Shown here in pieces: positions 19,681-30,751 of a stretch of 64,000 nucleotides of DNA. Origin of the DNA: Chitinophagaceae bacterium (GTDB lineage: Bacteria > Bacteroidota > Bacteroidia > Chitinophagales > Chitinophagaceae); the NCBI GenBank assembly GCA_947447825.1, contig CANFLL010000004.1, positions 1 through 64,000 of the forward strand, given 5' to 3'. Numbering within the stretch: the first letter of the stretch is position 1; the number at the start of each line of letters is the position of its first letter. The notes beneath the pieces were generated by a model. It was not told where the DNA came from and searched no databases. It saw only the letters and a program-made list of their open reading frames with translations. Position numbers and translations under genes: made by a program.

Positions 19681-19992
19681 ATGAAACAAAGAAAAATTCT
19701 TATCGACATAGATGCACTATCCGACATCAACTCTTCAATGAAATGGTATGAAGAGCAATCAACAGGTTTGGGAATACGCTTTGGAAAACAAGTTCGGTCT
19801 CAAATCAATTCCCTTAAAGTTAATCCTGAAGCATATAGTGTTAGATACTTGAATGTGCGTTGCATGCTGATTAAGAAATTCCCTTTTTTAGTCCACTTTA
19901 TAATAACCGAAAATGACACAGTGAATATATTTGCAGTATTTCACACAAGTCGTAATCCAAAGATATGGGCAGGGAGAAGAACCGAAGAATAA
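19681..19992 (+). CDS. RelE/ParE-family toxin
   Basis: ALSDINSSMKWYEEQSTGLGIRFGKQVRSQINSLKVNPEAYSVRYLNVRCMLIKKFPFLVHF. Confidence 0.9.
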   Translation: MKQRKILIDIDALSDINSSMKWYEEQSTGLGIRFGKQVRSQINSLKVNPEAYSVRYLNVRCMLIKKFPFLVHFIITENDTVNIFAVFHTSRNPKIWAGRRTEE

Positions 19993-19998
19993 TTATCA

Positions 19999-20062
19999 AC
20001 TAGTCAATGAATACCCCCTACAGTACTTCTATAAAAATCGGGTTCAAGTTCATTAGCGAGTA
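19999..20062. repeat. Dispersed palindromic element, copy D
   Basis: ACTAGTCAATGAATACCCCCTACAGTACTTCTATAAAAATCGGGTTCAAGTTCATTAGCGAGT. Confidence 0.65.
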
Positions 20063-20169
20063 GAAAACACAATTGTCAGCAGAAATAATATCCATTTTAC
20101 AGAGGCAAAAAAAATAAGGAAGCAGATTACTACTTCCTTATAAACTAAACTTATCGTAATAGGTACATT

Positions 20170-21798
20170 CTATTTAGCAATAATCAATGCCTTATCTGTA
20201 GCACCTTCATTAAACGTTACTTTCTCTTTTGCTATAGATACATCGGTTTTAGATACCTTAATATCGGCAGCTTTATCGCCAGTTATGTTGAAAAGCAATT
20301 GAGTGGTATAAGGATATTTAATGTTTTCGAGCGTTATGTTTCTGCCATTATCAACTAAAACAACAGGTTTTGTATCTGTACTAATCAGGTTTACATTCTT
20401 TAGAGAAATATCTTCCGCTTCGATGATTTCTGCTCCTTTGTCTGCTTTCAAAACAAGGTTTTCTAAGTGAATGCCTTTAATGCTCATTTCGGGCAATCCA
20501 CGTATCATCAAGCCTTTTTCGGCTCCATTACAAACTACATTGTTTACATAAAAATCTCTAAACTGAGGTGTGGCTTCGGTTACAGGTTTGGTTTCTTTCT
20601 TGGCAGCTTTTACCATGTAGTACATATCAAAAAGGATGGCTTCATGAATAATATCCTTCATGCTGATGTTTTTGATGTAAATCTTTTCTACCATTCCACC
20701 ACGACCACGCGTAGTTTTAAAACGCAAACCAATATCAGTTCCGATAAAAGTACAGTTTGAAACAAAAATATTTCTAGCACCGCCCGACATTTCGCTACCT
20801 ATTACAAACCCACCATGCGCACGATAAACGATACAATCTTTAACCACCATGTTTTCGGTAGGCACACCACGCTTTCTTCCGTCTTCATCCCTACCCGATT
20901 TTACACAAATACCATCATCACCCGCATCAAAAGTGCAACCTTCTACCAATACATCCTTACAAGATTCTACATCCAAAGCGTCACCGTTTTGGGCATTCCA
21001 AGTATTGCGAACATGCACTCTTTTTACTGTTAAGTTCCTACAAAGAATAGTATGCAAACACCAAGCTGGCGTATTTTGGAAAGTGGTATTTTCTAACAGT
21101 ACGTTTTTACAATTATTGAGAACAACCATGTTTGGTCGGAAAAAATCTTTATACGGTTCATAGTCTTTCAAGGTTTTACCAGCTTGATATTTTATGATGT
21201 CTTTTATTTTAGAACCTTCCAAATAACTTTGAGACGGCAACCATTCCTTCCCATTTTCGCTTACTAAACCACCACTTGCCACTAAGTCTTTCCAATCGCT
21301 TTCTGTTAATCTTTCCCTAGCAATAGCTCTCCATACTTCACCATGACCATCTAAAATACCTTCACCCGTAATGGCAACATTTACCAAATTAATTCCAGAT
21401 ACTGGAGATTGGTTACGAGGCGAAGCATGACCTTCATACTCACCCAATACCAATGGATACTGTGTTTTATCATCCGTAAACTGCAATAAAGCTGAATGGC
21501 TAATATGAAAATTTACATTGCTTTTTAAAACTATTGGCCCAGTAAGCCATAACCCTTGAGGTACTAAAACTACTCCACCACCTTTTGCTGAACACGCATC
21601 AATAGCCGCATTAATACTTTTTGTATTTAAAGTAACGCCATCAGCAACTGCCCCATACTTTACAATATTGAACGTGTCTTTCTTAAAAGTTGGTAGAACA
21701 GCCTTGGGAAGATGATTCCAAGAATAGGTTTCTATTTGTGCAGTCAGGCTTATAACAGCTGAGAAAAATAAGGTTACAAGGCAAACAACTTTATTCAT
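20170..21798 (-). CDS. Polygalacturonase, GH28 (paralog of 3225-4841)
   Basis: Highly similar over full length to the first GH28; AGDDGICVKSGRDEDGRKRG, RAHGGFVIGSEMSGGARNIFV. Confidence 0.93.
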   Translation of the reverse strand: MNKVVCLVTLFFSAVISLTAQIETYSWNHLPKAVLPTFKKDTFNIVKYGAVADGVTLNTKSINAAIDACSAKGGGVVLVPQGLWLTGPIVLKSNVNFHISHSALLQFTDDKTQYPLVLGEYEGHASPRNQSPVSGINLVNVAITGEGILDGHGEVWRAIARERLTESDWKDLVASGGLVSENGKEWLPSQSYLEGSKIKDIIKYQAGKTLKDYEPYKDFFRPNMVVLNNCKNVLLENTTFQNTPAWCLHTILCRNLTVKRVHVRNTWNAQNGDALDVESCKDVLVEGCTFDAGDDGICVKSGRDEDGRKRGVPTENMVVKDCIVYRAHGGFVIGSEMSGGARNIFVSNCTFIGTDIGLRFKTTRGRGGMVEKIYIKNISMKDIIHEAILFDMYYMVKAAKKETKPVTEATPQFRDFYVNNVVCNGAEKGLMIRGLPEMSIKGIHLENLVLKADKGAEIIEAEDISLKNVNLISTDTKPVVLVDNGRNITLENIKYPYTTQLLFNITGDKAADIKVSKTDVSIAKEKVTFNEGATDKALIIAK

Positions 21799-21837
21799 TT
21801 TATTTTCTGTTTTATTAATGATTGATTATGACAACAA

Positions 21838-21866
21838 TTAAGGCTTCGCAAGTTGCGAAGCCTTAA
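21838..21866. terminator. Perfect palindrome between susD and GH28
   Basis: TTAAGGCTTCGCAA-G-TTGCGAAGCCTTAA. Confidence 0.55.
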
Positions 21867-21892
21867 TTGTCTAAACTGTTAAAAGTATTTAA

Positions 21893-23863
21893 TTAATAAC
21901 CATAATCTTGGGTCAATGTTTTATTGCTAGCATCTATTACAATTTGTGGTAATGGAAATAACTCACTATGGTTTGGCTTAAAGCCACTACCCAAAATAGA
22001 GAATGTGCTAACAATTGGTGGAATAGGTGTTGAAGTACTTGGTCCTGCAACCCACCCTACTTTTGTATTAATGGGCCTTGCATAAGTTTGGGTAACTGTA
22101 ATACCCAATTTTTTTCCATAAAAATTACTACCACTAACCCACAAAGTTGAATCATCAACAGCAGTTGCTTGTTGACCAGGATTTCCAGCATCTCCCGGAT
22201 AATTAAAGAACATTGATGATGGCAATGGACCAGAAATGGTATAAGAAGGCGGTGATGCCATATAACTAGTTGTTGCCATAACCAAATTGTAACCCAATGT
22301 GTTTATATTTTTCTGAGTTTCACTGATAGCAGTGCCCAAAAGTCCCCATCTTTTTAGGTCATATTTACGAACTCCTTCTCCCCCAAATTCAAGTGAGCGT
22401 TCTCTAACTATTGCCTTAAAAAATCCATCTTTATCGGTTGGGATAGTTCCTATCAATGCAGCATTACCACCAAATCCTCTTGTTCTTACGGCAGCAAAAG
22501 CATTATAAGCAGCAGAACCTGTGGCAACACCATTATTCAATTCATTATCTGCCTCCGCAAACATCAATAATACATCTGCATATCTTATCAACGGCCAATC
22601 TAATCCCCAATATAATGAACTGGAAGGGGCAGGATTAGAAACCCAGTCTGCTCTAAACTTACCATCTCGTAGAGCGGTAATTTTTGAACCCACTTTAGAG
22701 TAATCTTGCATAACATCATAAGGAGCTATCGTGACATCTCTTCTTAAATCATTAGCATCGAATAAATAAAAATAAGTAGGCAACATTAATAACGATGCAC
22801 TTCCTGATGAATAGGTTATGGTTGGCGTAGGAACACCTGTTGCATTTGGCAATACAGATGTGATTGTACCACCAAACTTTGGCCCATTATACAACCCAAT
22901 TTTGCTATCAGTAGAACCTGTTCCTCCACCCATTGCAACCTGAAATATTATTTCATTGTAAGGATCAGTAGTATGTGCGCAAATACCATTTTTAAAGAGA
23001 GACTTAAAACTTGGATTCAACTTATGTTCACCACTATTAATGATGTCATTGCACTCATTCCATGCAATTTGATAATAATCTTTATAGTGCGCTTCGTCTC
23101 TTGAAATGGTAAGATCTTTTCTTAAATCATATCCTCCTCTATACAAAGCAATCTTTGCACGTAAAGCTTTCACAGCACCTTTAGTAATTCTTTCGTCTGG
23201 CGCATCGTCAGTCAGAGCAGTAACTTGAGACCTCCAAGGTACCATCGACTCAGCTGTTAAAAGGCTATTTAAAAGGGTATCATAAATTACATTTCTATCT
23301 GTTTTGCCTATAAATAAATTTTTAGAAACCTCTGATGGCAAAAATTGTGCAGGTACGTCACCCCAGTTTCTTATTAATTCCAAATAAAATTGTGCTCTCA
23401 AGGTTAAAGCCTCACCATATAATCTTTGAAGTTCATTGTAATCTTTTCCACTACCGCTTTTAAAAAGAGGCATTCTTTGAATGTTGTAGATACAAAGGTT
23501 AGCACGCTCAATTCCTTGGTACAACTGCACATAAGGAGAATAGAGTTGTAGATTAATAGACGATGCGTTGTAATGTGCAATGTCTCCCCTGTCATTATCA
23601 CCTGCTTTGGCAGATGCAATTGTTTCATCATTATCTAATGAATAATACATGCTCAATCTAATTCCATAACCCTGATCCCCAGCTAAGTCTTGATAAATTC
23701 CCAAAACCGCCATACCAGCAGTGTACACATTACTGTAAACATCTGTAGTTGTTAACAAAGATGGCGTTTCGGGAGATAGAAACTTTTTGCAAGAACCTAA
23801 ACCCAGAACAATTGAACCAGTTACAGTGAATAATGCAATTTTTTTAAAATATTTATTTCTCAT
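21893..23863 (-). CDS. SusD/RagB-family outer-membrane lipoprotein
   Basis: Lipobox GLGSCKKFLSP; RYADVLLMFAEADNELNNG; VRERSLEFGGEGVRKYDLKRWG. Confidence 0.95.
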   Translation of the reverse strand: MRNKYFKKIALFTVTGSIVLGLGSCKKFLSPETPSLLTTTDVYSNVYTAGMAVLGIYQDLAGDQGYGIRLSMYYSLDNDETIASAKAGDNDRGDIAHYNASSINLQLYSPYVQLYQGIERANLCIYNIQRMPLFKSGSGKDYNELQRLYGEALTLRAQFYLELIRNWGDVPAQFLPSEVSKNLFIGKTDRNVIYDTLLNSLLTAESMVPWRSQVTALTDDAPDERITKGAVKALRAKIALYRGGYDLRKDLTISRDEAHYKDYYQIAWNECNDIINSGEHKLNPSFKSLFKNGICAHTTDPYNEIIFQVAMGGGTGSTDSKIGLYNGPKFGGTITSVLPNATGVPTPTITYSSGSASLLMLPTYFYLFDANDLRRDVTIAPYDVMQDYSKVGSKITALRDGKFRADWVSNPAPSSSLYWGLDWPLIRYADVLLMFAEADNELNNGVATGSAAYNAFAAVRTRGFGGNAALIGTIPTDKDGFFKAIVRERSLEFGGEGVRKYDLKRWGLLGTAISETQKNINTLGYNLVMATTSYMASPPSYTISGPLPSSMFFNYPGDAGNPGQQATAVDDSTLWVSGSNFYGKKLGITVTQTYARPINTKVGWVAGPSTSTPIPPIVSTFSILGSGFKPNHSELFPLPQIVIDASNKTLTQDYGY

Positions 23864-23884
23864 TTTATTATATTTATAGAAAGA

Positions 23885-26800
23885 TTAGAAATTAAGATTA
23901 ATGCCACAAACATAACCTCTACTACGAGGGTAAGCAGAATAATCAACACCGGGTGTTAATGGAGAATCACGTCTAGTGTTTACTTCTGGATCATAGCCTG
24001 TATAGCTAGTGATTACAGCTAAATTGTTTACAGTGGCATAAAAGCGCAACTTAGTAAACGTTAATTTCCGCATGAATGTAGCAGTAACTGGCACTGAATA
24101 CCCAATGGTAATATTGTTAATTCTTAAGAATGAGGCATCTTCTAAAGCCCATGAATTAGGCGAAAATGCAGAAGAAGATGAACCAACTGATGGTAACCAG
24201 ATTGAGGCATTTTTATTTATTGACTCAAGGGTTGCAGGATCTACACCTACAAGTACTTTGTTTACATATTGCTGATAAGCTACTCCATCATTATTTGTAA
24301 CCCTCCATCTGTTATTCATAACAGCTAACATATTTGCTCCTGGGGTGTAACCGCTTGTAAACTCTAATTTGTTGTCATTTACAATCTTTCCACCAATACG
24401 ATAGTTAACAAATATGCTTGCATCCCAATTTTTATATTTGAATGTTTGCGTTAAACCCCCAAAACATAAAGGCTGAGCATTTCCTAAAATGGTTCTATCA
24501 TTTACATCAACAGTACCATCACCATTTAAATCTTTATACTTTATGCTTCCTGGTTGAAGTGTGGAAGCTGTTGCAGCAGTATCGCTAACAACACCCTTCT
24601 TTAATGTATAAGTACCTAATGCTAAACCATTGCTTGTTTTTGTACCATTTGGTGTCCAATCAAAATCTTTGGTTGTATAAAAACCATCATTAACGTATCC
24701 ATACATAGATCCTACTTTCTCACCTACCTTAACTATGAAGTCCGCAAGGTTACTTGATCCTGCCCATTTAGAATTTTGTAGATAAAAGTTCTGTCTAGAT
24801 CCTAAACTCTTAATTACATTCTGATTAGCAGACACATTGAAAGTAAAACTCCAAGTAAAATCTTTTGAACGAATTATTGTTCCTGCCAATTGTAGTTCAA
24901 TGCCTCTGTTGTTAGTAGACCCAGCATTTTGAATTTGTGAAGTATAGCCTGAAGATTCTGGAACAGGAACTTTCACTAACAGTTTATTTGTGGTGTTTGA
25001 ATACAAGTCAACGGTAACTTGAAATTTGTTTCTAAATATGCCAAAATCAAATCCTAGATTTCTTGACAAAGTAGATTCCCATTGAAGATCAGGATTTGCC
25101 AAATTTGGAACATTATACCCAGAAGCAAGTAAACCACCTAAAGCATAAGAAGAAGCAGGATCAGATGATGTATAATATTGGTCAGAAAGTCCATTAGGAA
25201 TACGAGCATTCCCAACTACCCCATAGGAAAACCTAACTTTTGTATCTGAAATATATTTATTTATCCTCTCCATAAAATTTTCTTTTGAAAGACTCCAAGA
25301 AACCCCTGCCGAAGGAAATATACCCCATCTATTCGCTTCACTAAACACATTAGCAGCATCTGCTCTGACACTTGCGGTAAACTGATATTTTTGCTGTACA
25401 TTAATTTTTGCACTCGTAAAAAATGATAAAATATTTGTAGGATCTTCTGATGAAGTTGTTGAAAAACTAGGATGCAACGCATCTAATGGTCTACTATTAC
25501 CCATATTTGCTAAAGCACTTCTAGGAGTAATTCCTTTGGGCATATACAATGATTGAACAAAATTCTGAGTTGCTACATTCTGATACGTTTCTTCTCCTAT
25601 TAATAATGTAATAGGATTTTTATTAATTTTAGTTGTGTAAGTAAATACATTCGAATTGTTCAATATTACTTTCTTGTTTCTTTCAATAGAAGCACTTGGC
25701 TTACCAGCACCATTCCTCTTGGCAAAAATTGTTATAGTATCATTAAATACATTCTTTTGCACATCTGCAATATCGTAACCTACAGTCGTTCTGAAAGAAA
25801 GTGACTTTGTTAATTGTAAATTTAAATAACTATTAACTACAAAATTGTCCGTTACATTGTTTCTGTACATCTGTTTGTTTAGCAGTGAAGGATTAATTAG
25901 AAATAACCCATTACCACCTGTTAAATTCTCAAATGTAGGGTCAAATCCATCTGCACTTTCACCAGCTTTAAAAAATGGTTTGTAACGGATTATTTGGCGT
26001 AGGAAACTTAATGATTGATCACCATTTGGATCTGTTGTTCCAGATCCATCCACCGTAGTGCGATTGTAACGTACACTGAAACCTAGTTTTACATTATCGT
26101 TTGCCTTGTGGTCAAATTTAAATGTTACCAATTTTCTGTCGTATTCAGAATTTTGGAATATTCCATCCTGTGCATTATCTGTTAAGCTCAAATAATATTG
26201 TGTTTGAACGTTTCCACCAGATACACTTACATTATGTGTTTGCTGTAGCGCATTTCTTCCAAACATTTTATTCTGCCAATCAAATTTCGGAACATTTTTA
26301 AAGCTGTCTACTGTATGCCAAGTATTGCCATAAGTGGAGATTCCACTTGAATCCTGTGCTGTTGTAAAAAATTGTCTTTCATATTGTAAAAGCATAAAAT
26401 CATGAGGGTTCATCACGGCTAATTCCTTACTAAGCTGATTCAATCCAACAGAACCGTTATAAGAAACGGTCATCTTTCCTTTTGTATTCTTTCCACCTTT
26501 TGTAGTAACAACCACAACACCATTTGCTGCACGTGCTCCATAAATGGAAGTTGCAGAAGCGTCTTTCAAAACATCAATAGATTCAATGTCTTGTGGTGCA
26601 ATCAATGAAAGCCCTTCATCAGATTCTATACCATCAATTATGTACAAGGGTGCATTACTTTGAGTAACTGATCCTCCACCACGAACCTGAATTTGAACTT
26701 GCGAACCAGGAGCACCTTCGGAAGTGGTAACCTGCACGCCTGCCAATTTACCTGTTATCGCTTCTTCTGCTGAATTTACAACTACATCTTTCAAGTCCTT

Positions 26801-27196
26801 AGCCCCAATAGTTGAAACACCCCCAGGTATATCTTTTCTTTTTATAGTTTGATAGCCAATTACAACTACTTCATCACCAACCACGTCTGCACTTAGCTCC
26901 ATTTTAATAGCTAGCTTTTCATCGCCTTTAGCTTCCACCAACTGCGTTTTGTAGCCAACATAGCTTATAGTAAGGTAAACTGACTCTTTACCCACTTTTA
27001 CCTGAAGAGTAAAATCTCCTTTGCTATTTGTTTTAACGCCTTTGTTTGTTGCTTTCAAAACAACACTTGCCCCCTCTAATGGATTTCCTTTTGCATCCAC
27101 CACATTACCCTTTATTTCTCTTGACTGGGCTAAGAGAGTTGCAGAAAAAAGTAGTGGGAGAATGAATAAAAACAGAAATTTCTTCATAATCATCAA
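23885..27196 (-). CDS. SusC/RagA-family TonB-linked outer-membrane protein
   Basis: CarboxypepD_reg N-term, IESIDVLKDASATSIYGARAANGVVVVTTKGG plug motif, C-term beta barrel. Confidence 0.96.
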   Translation of the reverse strand: MMIMKKFLFLFILPLLFSATLLAQSREIKGNVVDAKGNPLEGASVVLKATNKGVKTNSKGDFTLQVKVGKESVYLTISYVGYKTQLVEAKGDEKLAIKMELSADVVGDEVVVIGYQTIKRKDIPGGVSTIGAKDLKDVVVNSAEEAITGKLAGVQVTTSEGAPGSQVQIQVRGGGSVTQSNAPLYIIDGIESDEGLSLIAPQDIESIDVLKDASATSIYGARAANGVVVVTTKGGKNTKGKMTVSYNGSVGLNQLSKELAVMNPHDFMLLQYERQFFTTAQDSSGISTYGNTWHTVDSFKNVPKFDWQNKMFGRNALQQTHNVSVSGGNVQTQYYLSLTDNAQDGIFQNSEYDRKLVTFKFDHKANDNVKLGFSVRYNRTTVDGSGTTDPNGDQSLSFLRQIIRYKPFFKAGESADGFDPTFENLTGGNGLFLINPSLLNKQMYRNNVTDNFVVNSYLNLQLTKSLSFRTTVGYDIADVQKNVFNDTITIFAKRNGAGKPSASIERNKKVILNNSNVFTYTTKINKNPITLLIGEETYQNVATQNFVQSLYMPKGITPRSALANMGNSRPLDALHPSFSTTSSEDPTNILSFFTSAKINVQQKYQFTASVRADAANVFSEANRWGIFPSAGVSWSLSKENFMERINKYISDTKVRFSYGVVGNARIPNGLSDQYYTSSDPASSYALGGLLASGYNVPNLANPDLQWESTLSRNLGFDFGIFRNKFQVTVDLYSNTTNKLLVKVPVPESSGYTSQIQNAGSTNNRGIELQLAGTIIRSKDFTWSFTFNVSANQNVIKSLGSRQNFYLQNSKWAGSSNLADFIVKVGEKVGSMYGYVNDGFYTTKDFDWTPNGTKTSNGLALGTYTLKKGVVSDTAATASTLQPGSIKYKDLNGDGTVDVNDRTILGNAQPLCFGGLTQTFKYKNWDASIFVNYRIGGKIVNDNKLEFTSGYTPGANMLAVMNNRWRVTNNDGVAYQQYVNKVLVGVDPATLESINKNASIWLPSVGSSSSAFSPNSWALEDASFLRINNITIGYSVPVTATFMRKLTFTKLRFYATVNNLAVITSYTGYDPEVNTRRDSPLTPGVDYSAYPRSRGYVCGINLNF

Positions 27197-27308
27197 TCGT
27201 TTTATAAAATTTAATAATACCTAGTTCCTTATTTGAGTTCACAAAGTTGGCGAAATTAATAGTACAACGTGCAAAACCATCACGCACTATCCTGCCAAAT
27301 TTATGTTT

Positions 27309-29354
27309 TTACTGCTTTATGAATGTTTGAGATACCTTTTTCATTCCTGCTTTATAGGTTAATATGTAAGTACCTGATGCCAATTTAGAAACATCAATCA
27401 CTTCCTCGATAGAATTTTTTGCAATGCTCTGCGTCAACAATTTTTTTCCATCAATAGAAAAAACAGTCACATCTCCGATACCATTTGTTTTCTCATGAAC
27501 TAAACTCAAGGTATTATGAGCAGGATTCGTCTTAATTCTGCAGCTACTTTTTGTGGCGTTATTCTTTACCACCAACACATTACTGTAAGTTACTGCTCCG
27601 CTTTTGTCTTGTATTTTGAGCCTATAGTATGCTGAGTTTGCTTTGCTGGATGGTGCATCGATAAACGCATAATCATTTGATTTGCTCAATCCTCCATTTG
27701 CATTTACTAAACCAATAGCATTAAATGTAAATCCATCATTACTTCTTTCAATACTAAAAGCTTCTGTGTTTAACTCATTGCTTGTTGACCAATTTAGTGT
27801 TACTTGTTGTTGTTCGTTTGCTGCAGCTTTAAAAGCAATAAGTGAAATAGGTAAAGTTTTAGGCGCAACTAATTCATTCAAATACAATTCAAGCATGGTA
27901 TATCCACTTGAGTCAACGGTGTTTCCGTCTGTTGAATCACTTGGGCTTAAACCCTTTGCTATTTCCCAAGCATCTGGAATTCCATCATGATCACTATCAG
28001 TTGGTGCAATAGCTGTAGTGTCATAAGCTGGCCATCCGCCTATTGAATCTTGCGTATCTATAATACCTATGTTTCCTTTTCCGAAGTAAGTACTTGTTGA
28101 ATTTGTGGCATGTTGAGAGGCTGTACCAGTCAATGTTTCATGAATTATTCTTCTATCAAGTGTATCTCTTTTGGGATAAGTGTCTCCCACACCTTCTAAA
28201 ACAGAATTAAATGCATCTAAAGCTGTTTGCATCACAATAGGTTCGTTTACTGTTGGAGCGGCAAGCTTAAAAGAGTCAGCATACGAAGCTGGATAATATT
28301 TTGGATTCAATCCTAAATAATTGTTTGCTGTAACGGTAGGCACGCCATAAACATAATTGCCAGACATATATGCTTTTCCTTTTAACCTAGAAGCCCATGC
28401 TGGAACATAAGCATCTGTAGCATTCCATATTATTTTACCTTTAGATGCAGGCGTTGCTGGCCCAGGTTTATAATAATTATTCATTATGTTCACCTCGGCT
28501 CTTCTCAAGGCAAAGATTGGTTTGCCTGTATCTGCAATTTCTATTTCATTCCCATAGCAACCTAAATCGCTTCCCCAATTATAGATAACATTGTTTCTGT
28601 AATCCAAATAAGCTAACGTGTCGTGGGTTCTTGAACCATTAAAACGTATGGCACGGCTATGGTGATGCGCCAATAAATTATGGTGATAAGAGGCATACTG
28701 TCCTCCCCAAACACCTGCATATCCATGGCTACCTTTTCCGTTATAAGATGCATTTAGGCTTTCGCTTACCAAACACCATTGAACGGTGGAATATTTATTG
28801 TCGTAGAATGTAGCAGCTTCTTCCATAGACCAACTCATGGAGCAATGATCTACGATAAAATTGGTTGAGTTTTCTATATCAAGTCCATAAACAGCAGGAT
28901 TATTGGTTTTAGAAACATCTCCTGGGCGAAAGTGCATATATCGGATAATCAGGTTTTTTCCATAAATCTTCACCATCCCTCTTTTCGTACAAATACCATC
29001 ACCAGGAGCGGTTTGCCCTGCAATAGTCATATTTGATCGTTGAACTTTTAGGGGAGTCAATAAATCTATTATTCCTCCTACCCTAAAAACGATGGTCAAG
29101 GGTTGTCCTGGAAAAGCATTAAAGGCCTGACGAAAACTACCCGGCCCATCATCTGCCAATGTAGTTACTTCATATACTTTACCTCCACGACCACCTAATG
29201 AATATTTTCCATATCCCTCTGCTCCAGGAAAAGCCAATTGTTGTGCCTTTGCACTACTCATCAACATTAAAAGAAAGAATAAAGTGGAATTGGTTGTTGT
29301 AACTACCTTTTTAAAGGATTTAAAAAAGGCAAACTTTGTGTGAAGTTTAAACAT
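27309..29354 (-). CDS. Secreted pectate-lyase-like protein with T9SS-type C-terminal domain
   Basis: FPGAEGYGKYSLGGRGGKVYEVTTLADDGPGSFRQAF; DHCSMSWSMEEAA; C-term ASGTYILTYKAGMKKVSQTFIKQ. Confidence 0.9.
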   Translation of the reverse strand: MFKLHTKFAFFKSFKKVVTTTNSTLFFLLMLMSSAKAQQLAFPGAEGYGKYSLGGRGGKVYEVTTLADDGPGSFRQAFNAFPGQPLTIVFRVGGIIDLLTPLKVQRSNMTIAGQTAPGDGICTKRGMVKIYGKNLIIRYMHFRPGDVSKTNNPAVYGLDIENSTNFIVDHCSMSWSMEEAATFYDNKYSTVQWCLVSESLNASYNGKGSHGYAGVWGGQYASYHHNLLAHHHSRAIRFNGSRTHDTLAYLDYRNNVIYNWGSDLGCYGNEIEIADTGKPIFALRRAEVNIMNNYYKPGPATPASKGKIIWNATDAYVPAWASRLKGKAYMSGNYVYGVPTVTANNYLGLNPKYYPASYADSFKLAAPTVNEPIVMQTALDAFNSVLEGVGDTYPKRDTLDRRIIHETLTGTASQHATNSTSTYFGKGNIGIIDTQDSIGGWPAYDTTAIAPTDSDHDGIPDAWEIAKGLSPSDSTDGNTVDSSGYTMLELYLNELVAPKTLPISLIAFKAAANEQQQVTLNWSTSNELNTEAFSIERSNDGFTFNAIGLVNANGGLSKSNDYAFIDAPSSKANSAYYRLKIQDKSGAVTYSNVLVVKNNATKSSCRIKTNPAHNTLSLVHEKTNGIGDVTVFSIDGKKLLTQSIAKNSIEEVIDVSKLASGTYILTYKAGMKKVSQTFIKQ

Positions 29355-29691
29355 ATTGCAATCATTTGAGAAGATAAAAATAGCCTTAAATGTATTATTT
29401 AAAACTTAGGTGCGAAGATATTTGGCACAAGAATAAAAACTATCCTGTTCTCTCACGCAAACAAGAAACAGCGTTTAATGATTTTTTCTTTTATACTTTA
29501 TTAAAAAGCAGGGTTTGGCTTTAATTAATTCTCTCTTTACTACTTCTTTGCGCAAAACCTTTATGGGCTTTGCGGTTAAATTGCCCTCCATTATAAAACT
29601 AAATAAAAGGGGCGTTTAGTTCAATTCGTCTACTTACGCTGTTTAAGAAAGTTTCTTTGGTTTACATCTCAATTGCTTAACTATTCTCTCA

Positions 29692-30555
29692 CTATCTATA
29701 GTTACCCATTGTTTTACAATCACAGTCATCTTCCGGTGAGATGTTCATTTTTTTACAAAAAGTTTTATAAAATCCAATTCGCTCATTTCTATTATCACTT
29801 ACCTCCTTTTTGATAGTATTACATTCTAACCCCCCATTAATGATGTTAATCGTCATGCCAAAACCAGCTTTTCTGTTTAGTGCAAGGTCTTGAGGTGTAG
29901 GTATCCATTTACCACTCATTACTTCATGGCAACTAGGTTTTGGTTTCTGTGCTTTCATCCAAAACCATAAAGCCACTTCAAAAGCCACCGTACCATTTTT
30001 GCAAACTAGTTCGGGTTGCTGCACCAAGGGCAGTTTTAAATCATCGCCGGCCAATCCATAATTGTAAGTGTAGGAGAGTTGCAATGGTCCACGACCATAA
30101 TAGTTTTTGCCCGGAACTGGCTTATATTGGCTTGTGCCACCTGTGTTATAAACCGGGCAAGGCTTTTTTAAACAGTCTTGTTCTTCCTTATACACCAATC
30201 CCCAAACATAAGGTCCACCGTCAGCTTCAGGCCATCCATCGGTGGTTTCATGTGCCACATTAGCAAAAAAAGCCATTAGTTCAAGTTTGTTTTGCAACTC
30301 ATTTCCTTCGGTGGCAAATGTTGGAAACTTTAGTGTGGCAGCAACAAAAGATTCATAAGTGTAGAGTTTATCATGATGCGGAAACAATTGTTCGTACTGT
30401 TGTTTTGAGAGTAATTTTTTGATTGGATTTTCGGCAGCCAATGAATGTTGAAGTCCACAATTCATCAATAAACAAATGAAGAAGAGGAGAAATAAGTATG
30501 TACTTTTTTTCATGATTACTTTTTTAAGATTATGCTGCGCAATAAGGTCTTTCAA
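29692..30555 (-). CDS. Chitinase, GH19-like
   Basis: FFANVAHETTDGWPEADGGPYVWGLVYKEE...YYGRGPLQLSYTYNYG...INGGLEC. Confidence 0.9.
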   Translation of the reverse strand: MKDLIAQHNLKKVIMKKSTYLFLLFFICLLMNCGLQHSLAAENPIKKLLSKQQYEQLFPHHDKLYTYESFVAATLKFPTFATEGNELQNKLELMAFFANVAHETTDGWPEADGGPYVWGLVYKEEQDCLKKPCPVYNTGGTSQYKPVPGKNYYGRGPLQLSYTYNYGLAGDDLKLPLVQQPELVCKNGTVAFEVALWFWMKAQKPKPSCHEVMSGKWIPTPQDLALNRKAGFGMTINIINGGLECNTIKKEVSDNRNERIGFYKTFCKKMNISPEDDCDCKTMGNYR

Positions 30556-30751
30556 AATGCTTATTGTTCTTTCAATTCAAAAATAAAGACTATGTCATTT
30601 AAAGAAGGTTAAAAAATAGCGGGATTGGTAGGAGCAATCAAAAAGATGGAAAAATAAATTTCTTATAATAAAATGTTTTGTATAAGTATCTGCCATAAAA
30701 AAACAAGCATTCCTCTTCAAGATGTCCGCCACATTCACCATTCATCTTTAA

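Noticed and set aside
17619-20062. True integron
   Set aside because: No IntI-type integrase and no convincing paired GTTRRRY/RYYYAAC core sites; the Xer gene at 35228 looks housekeeping.
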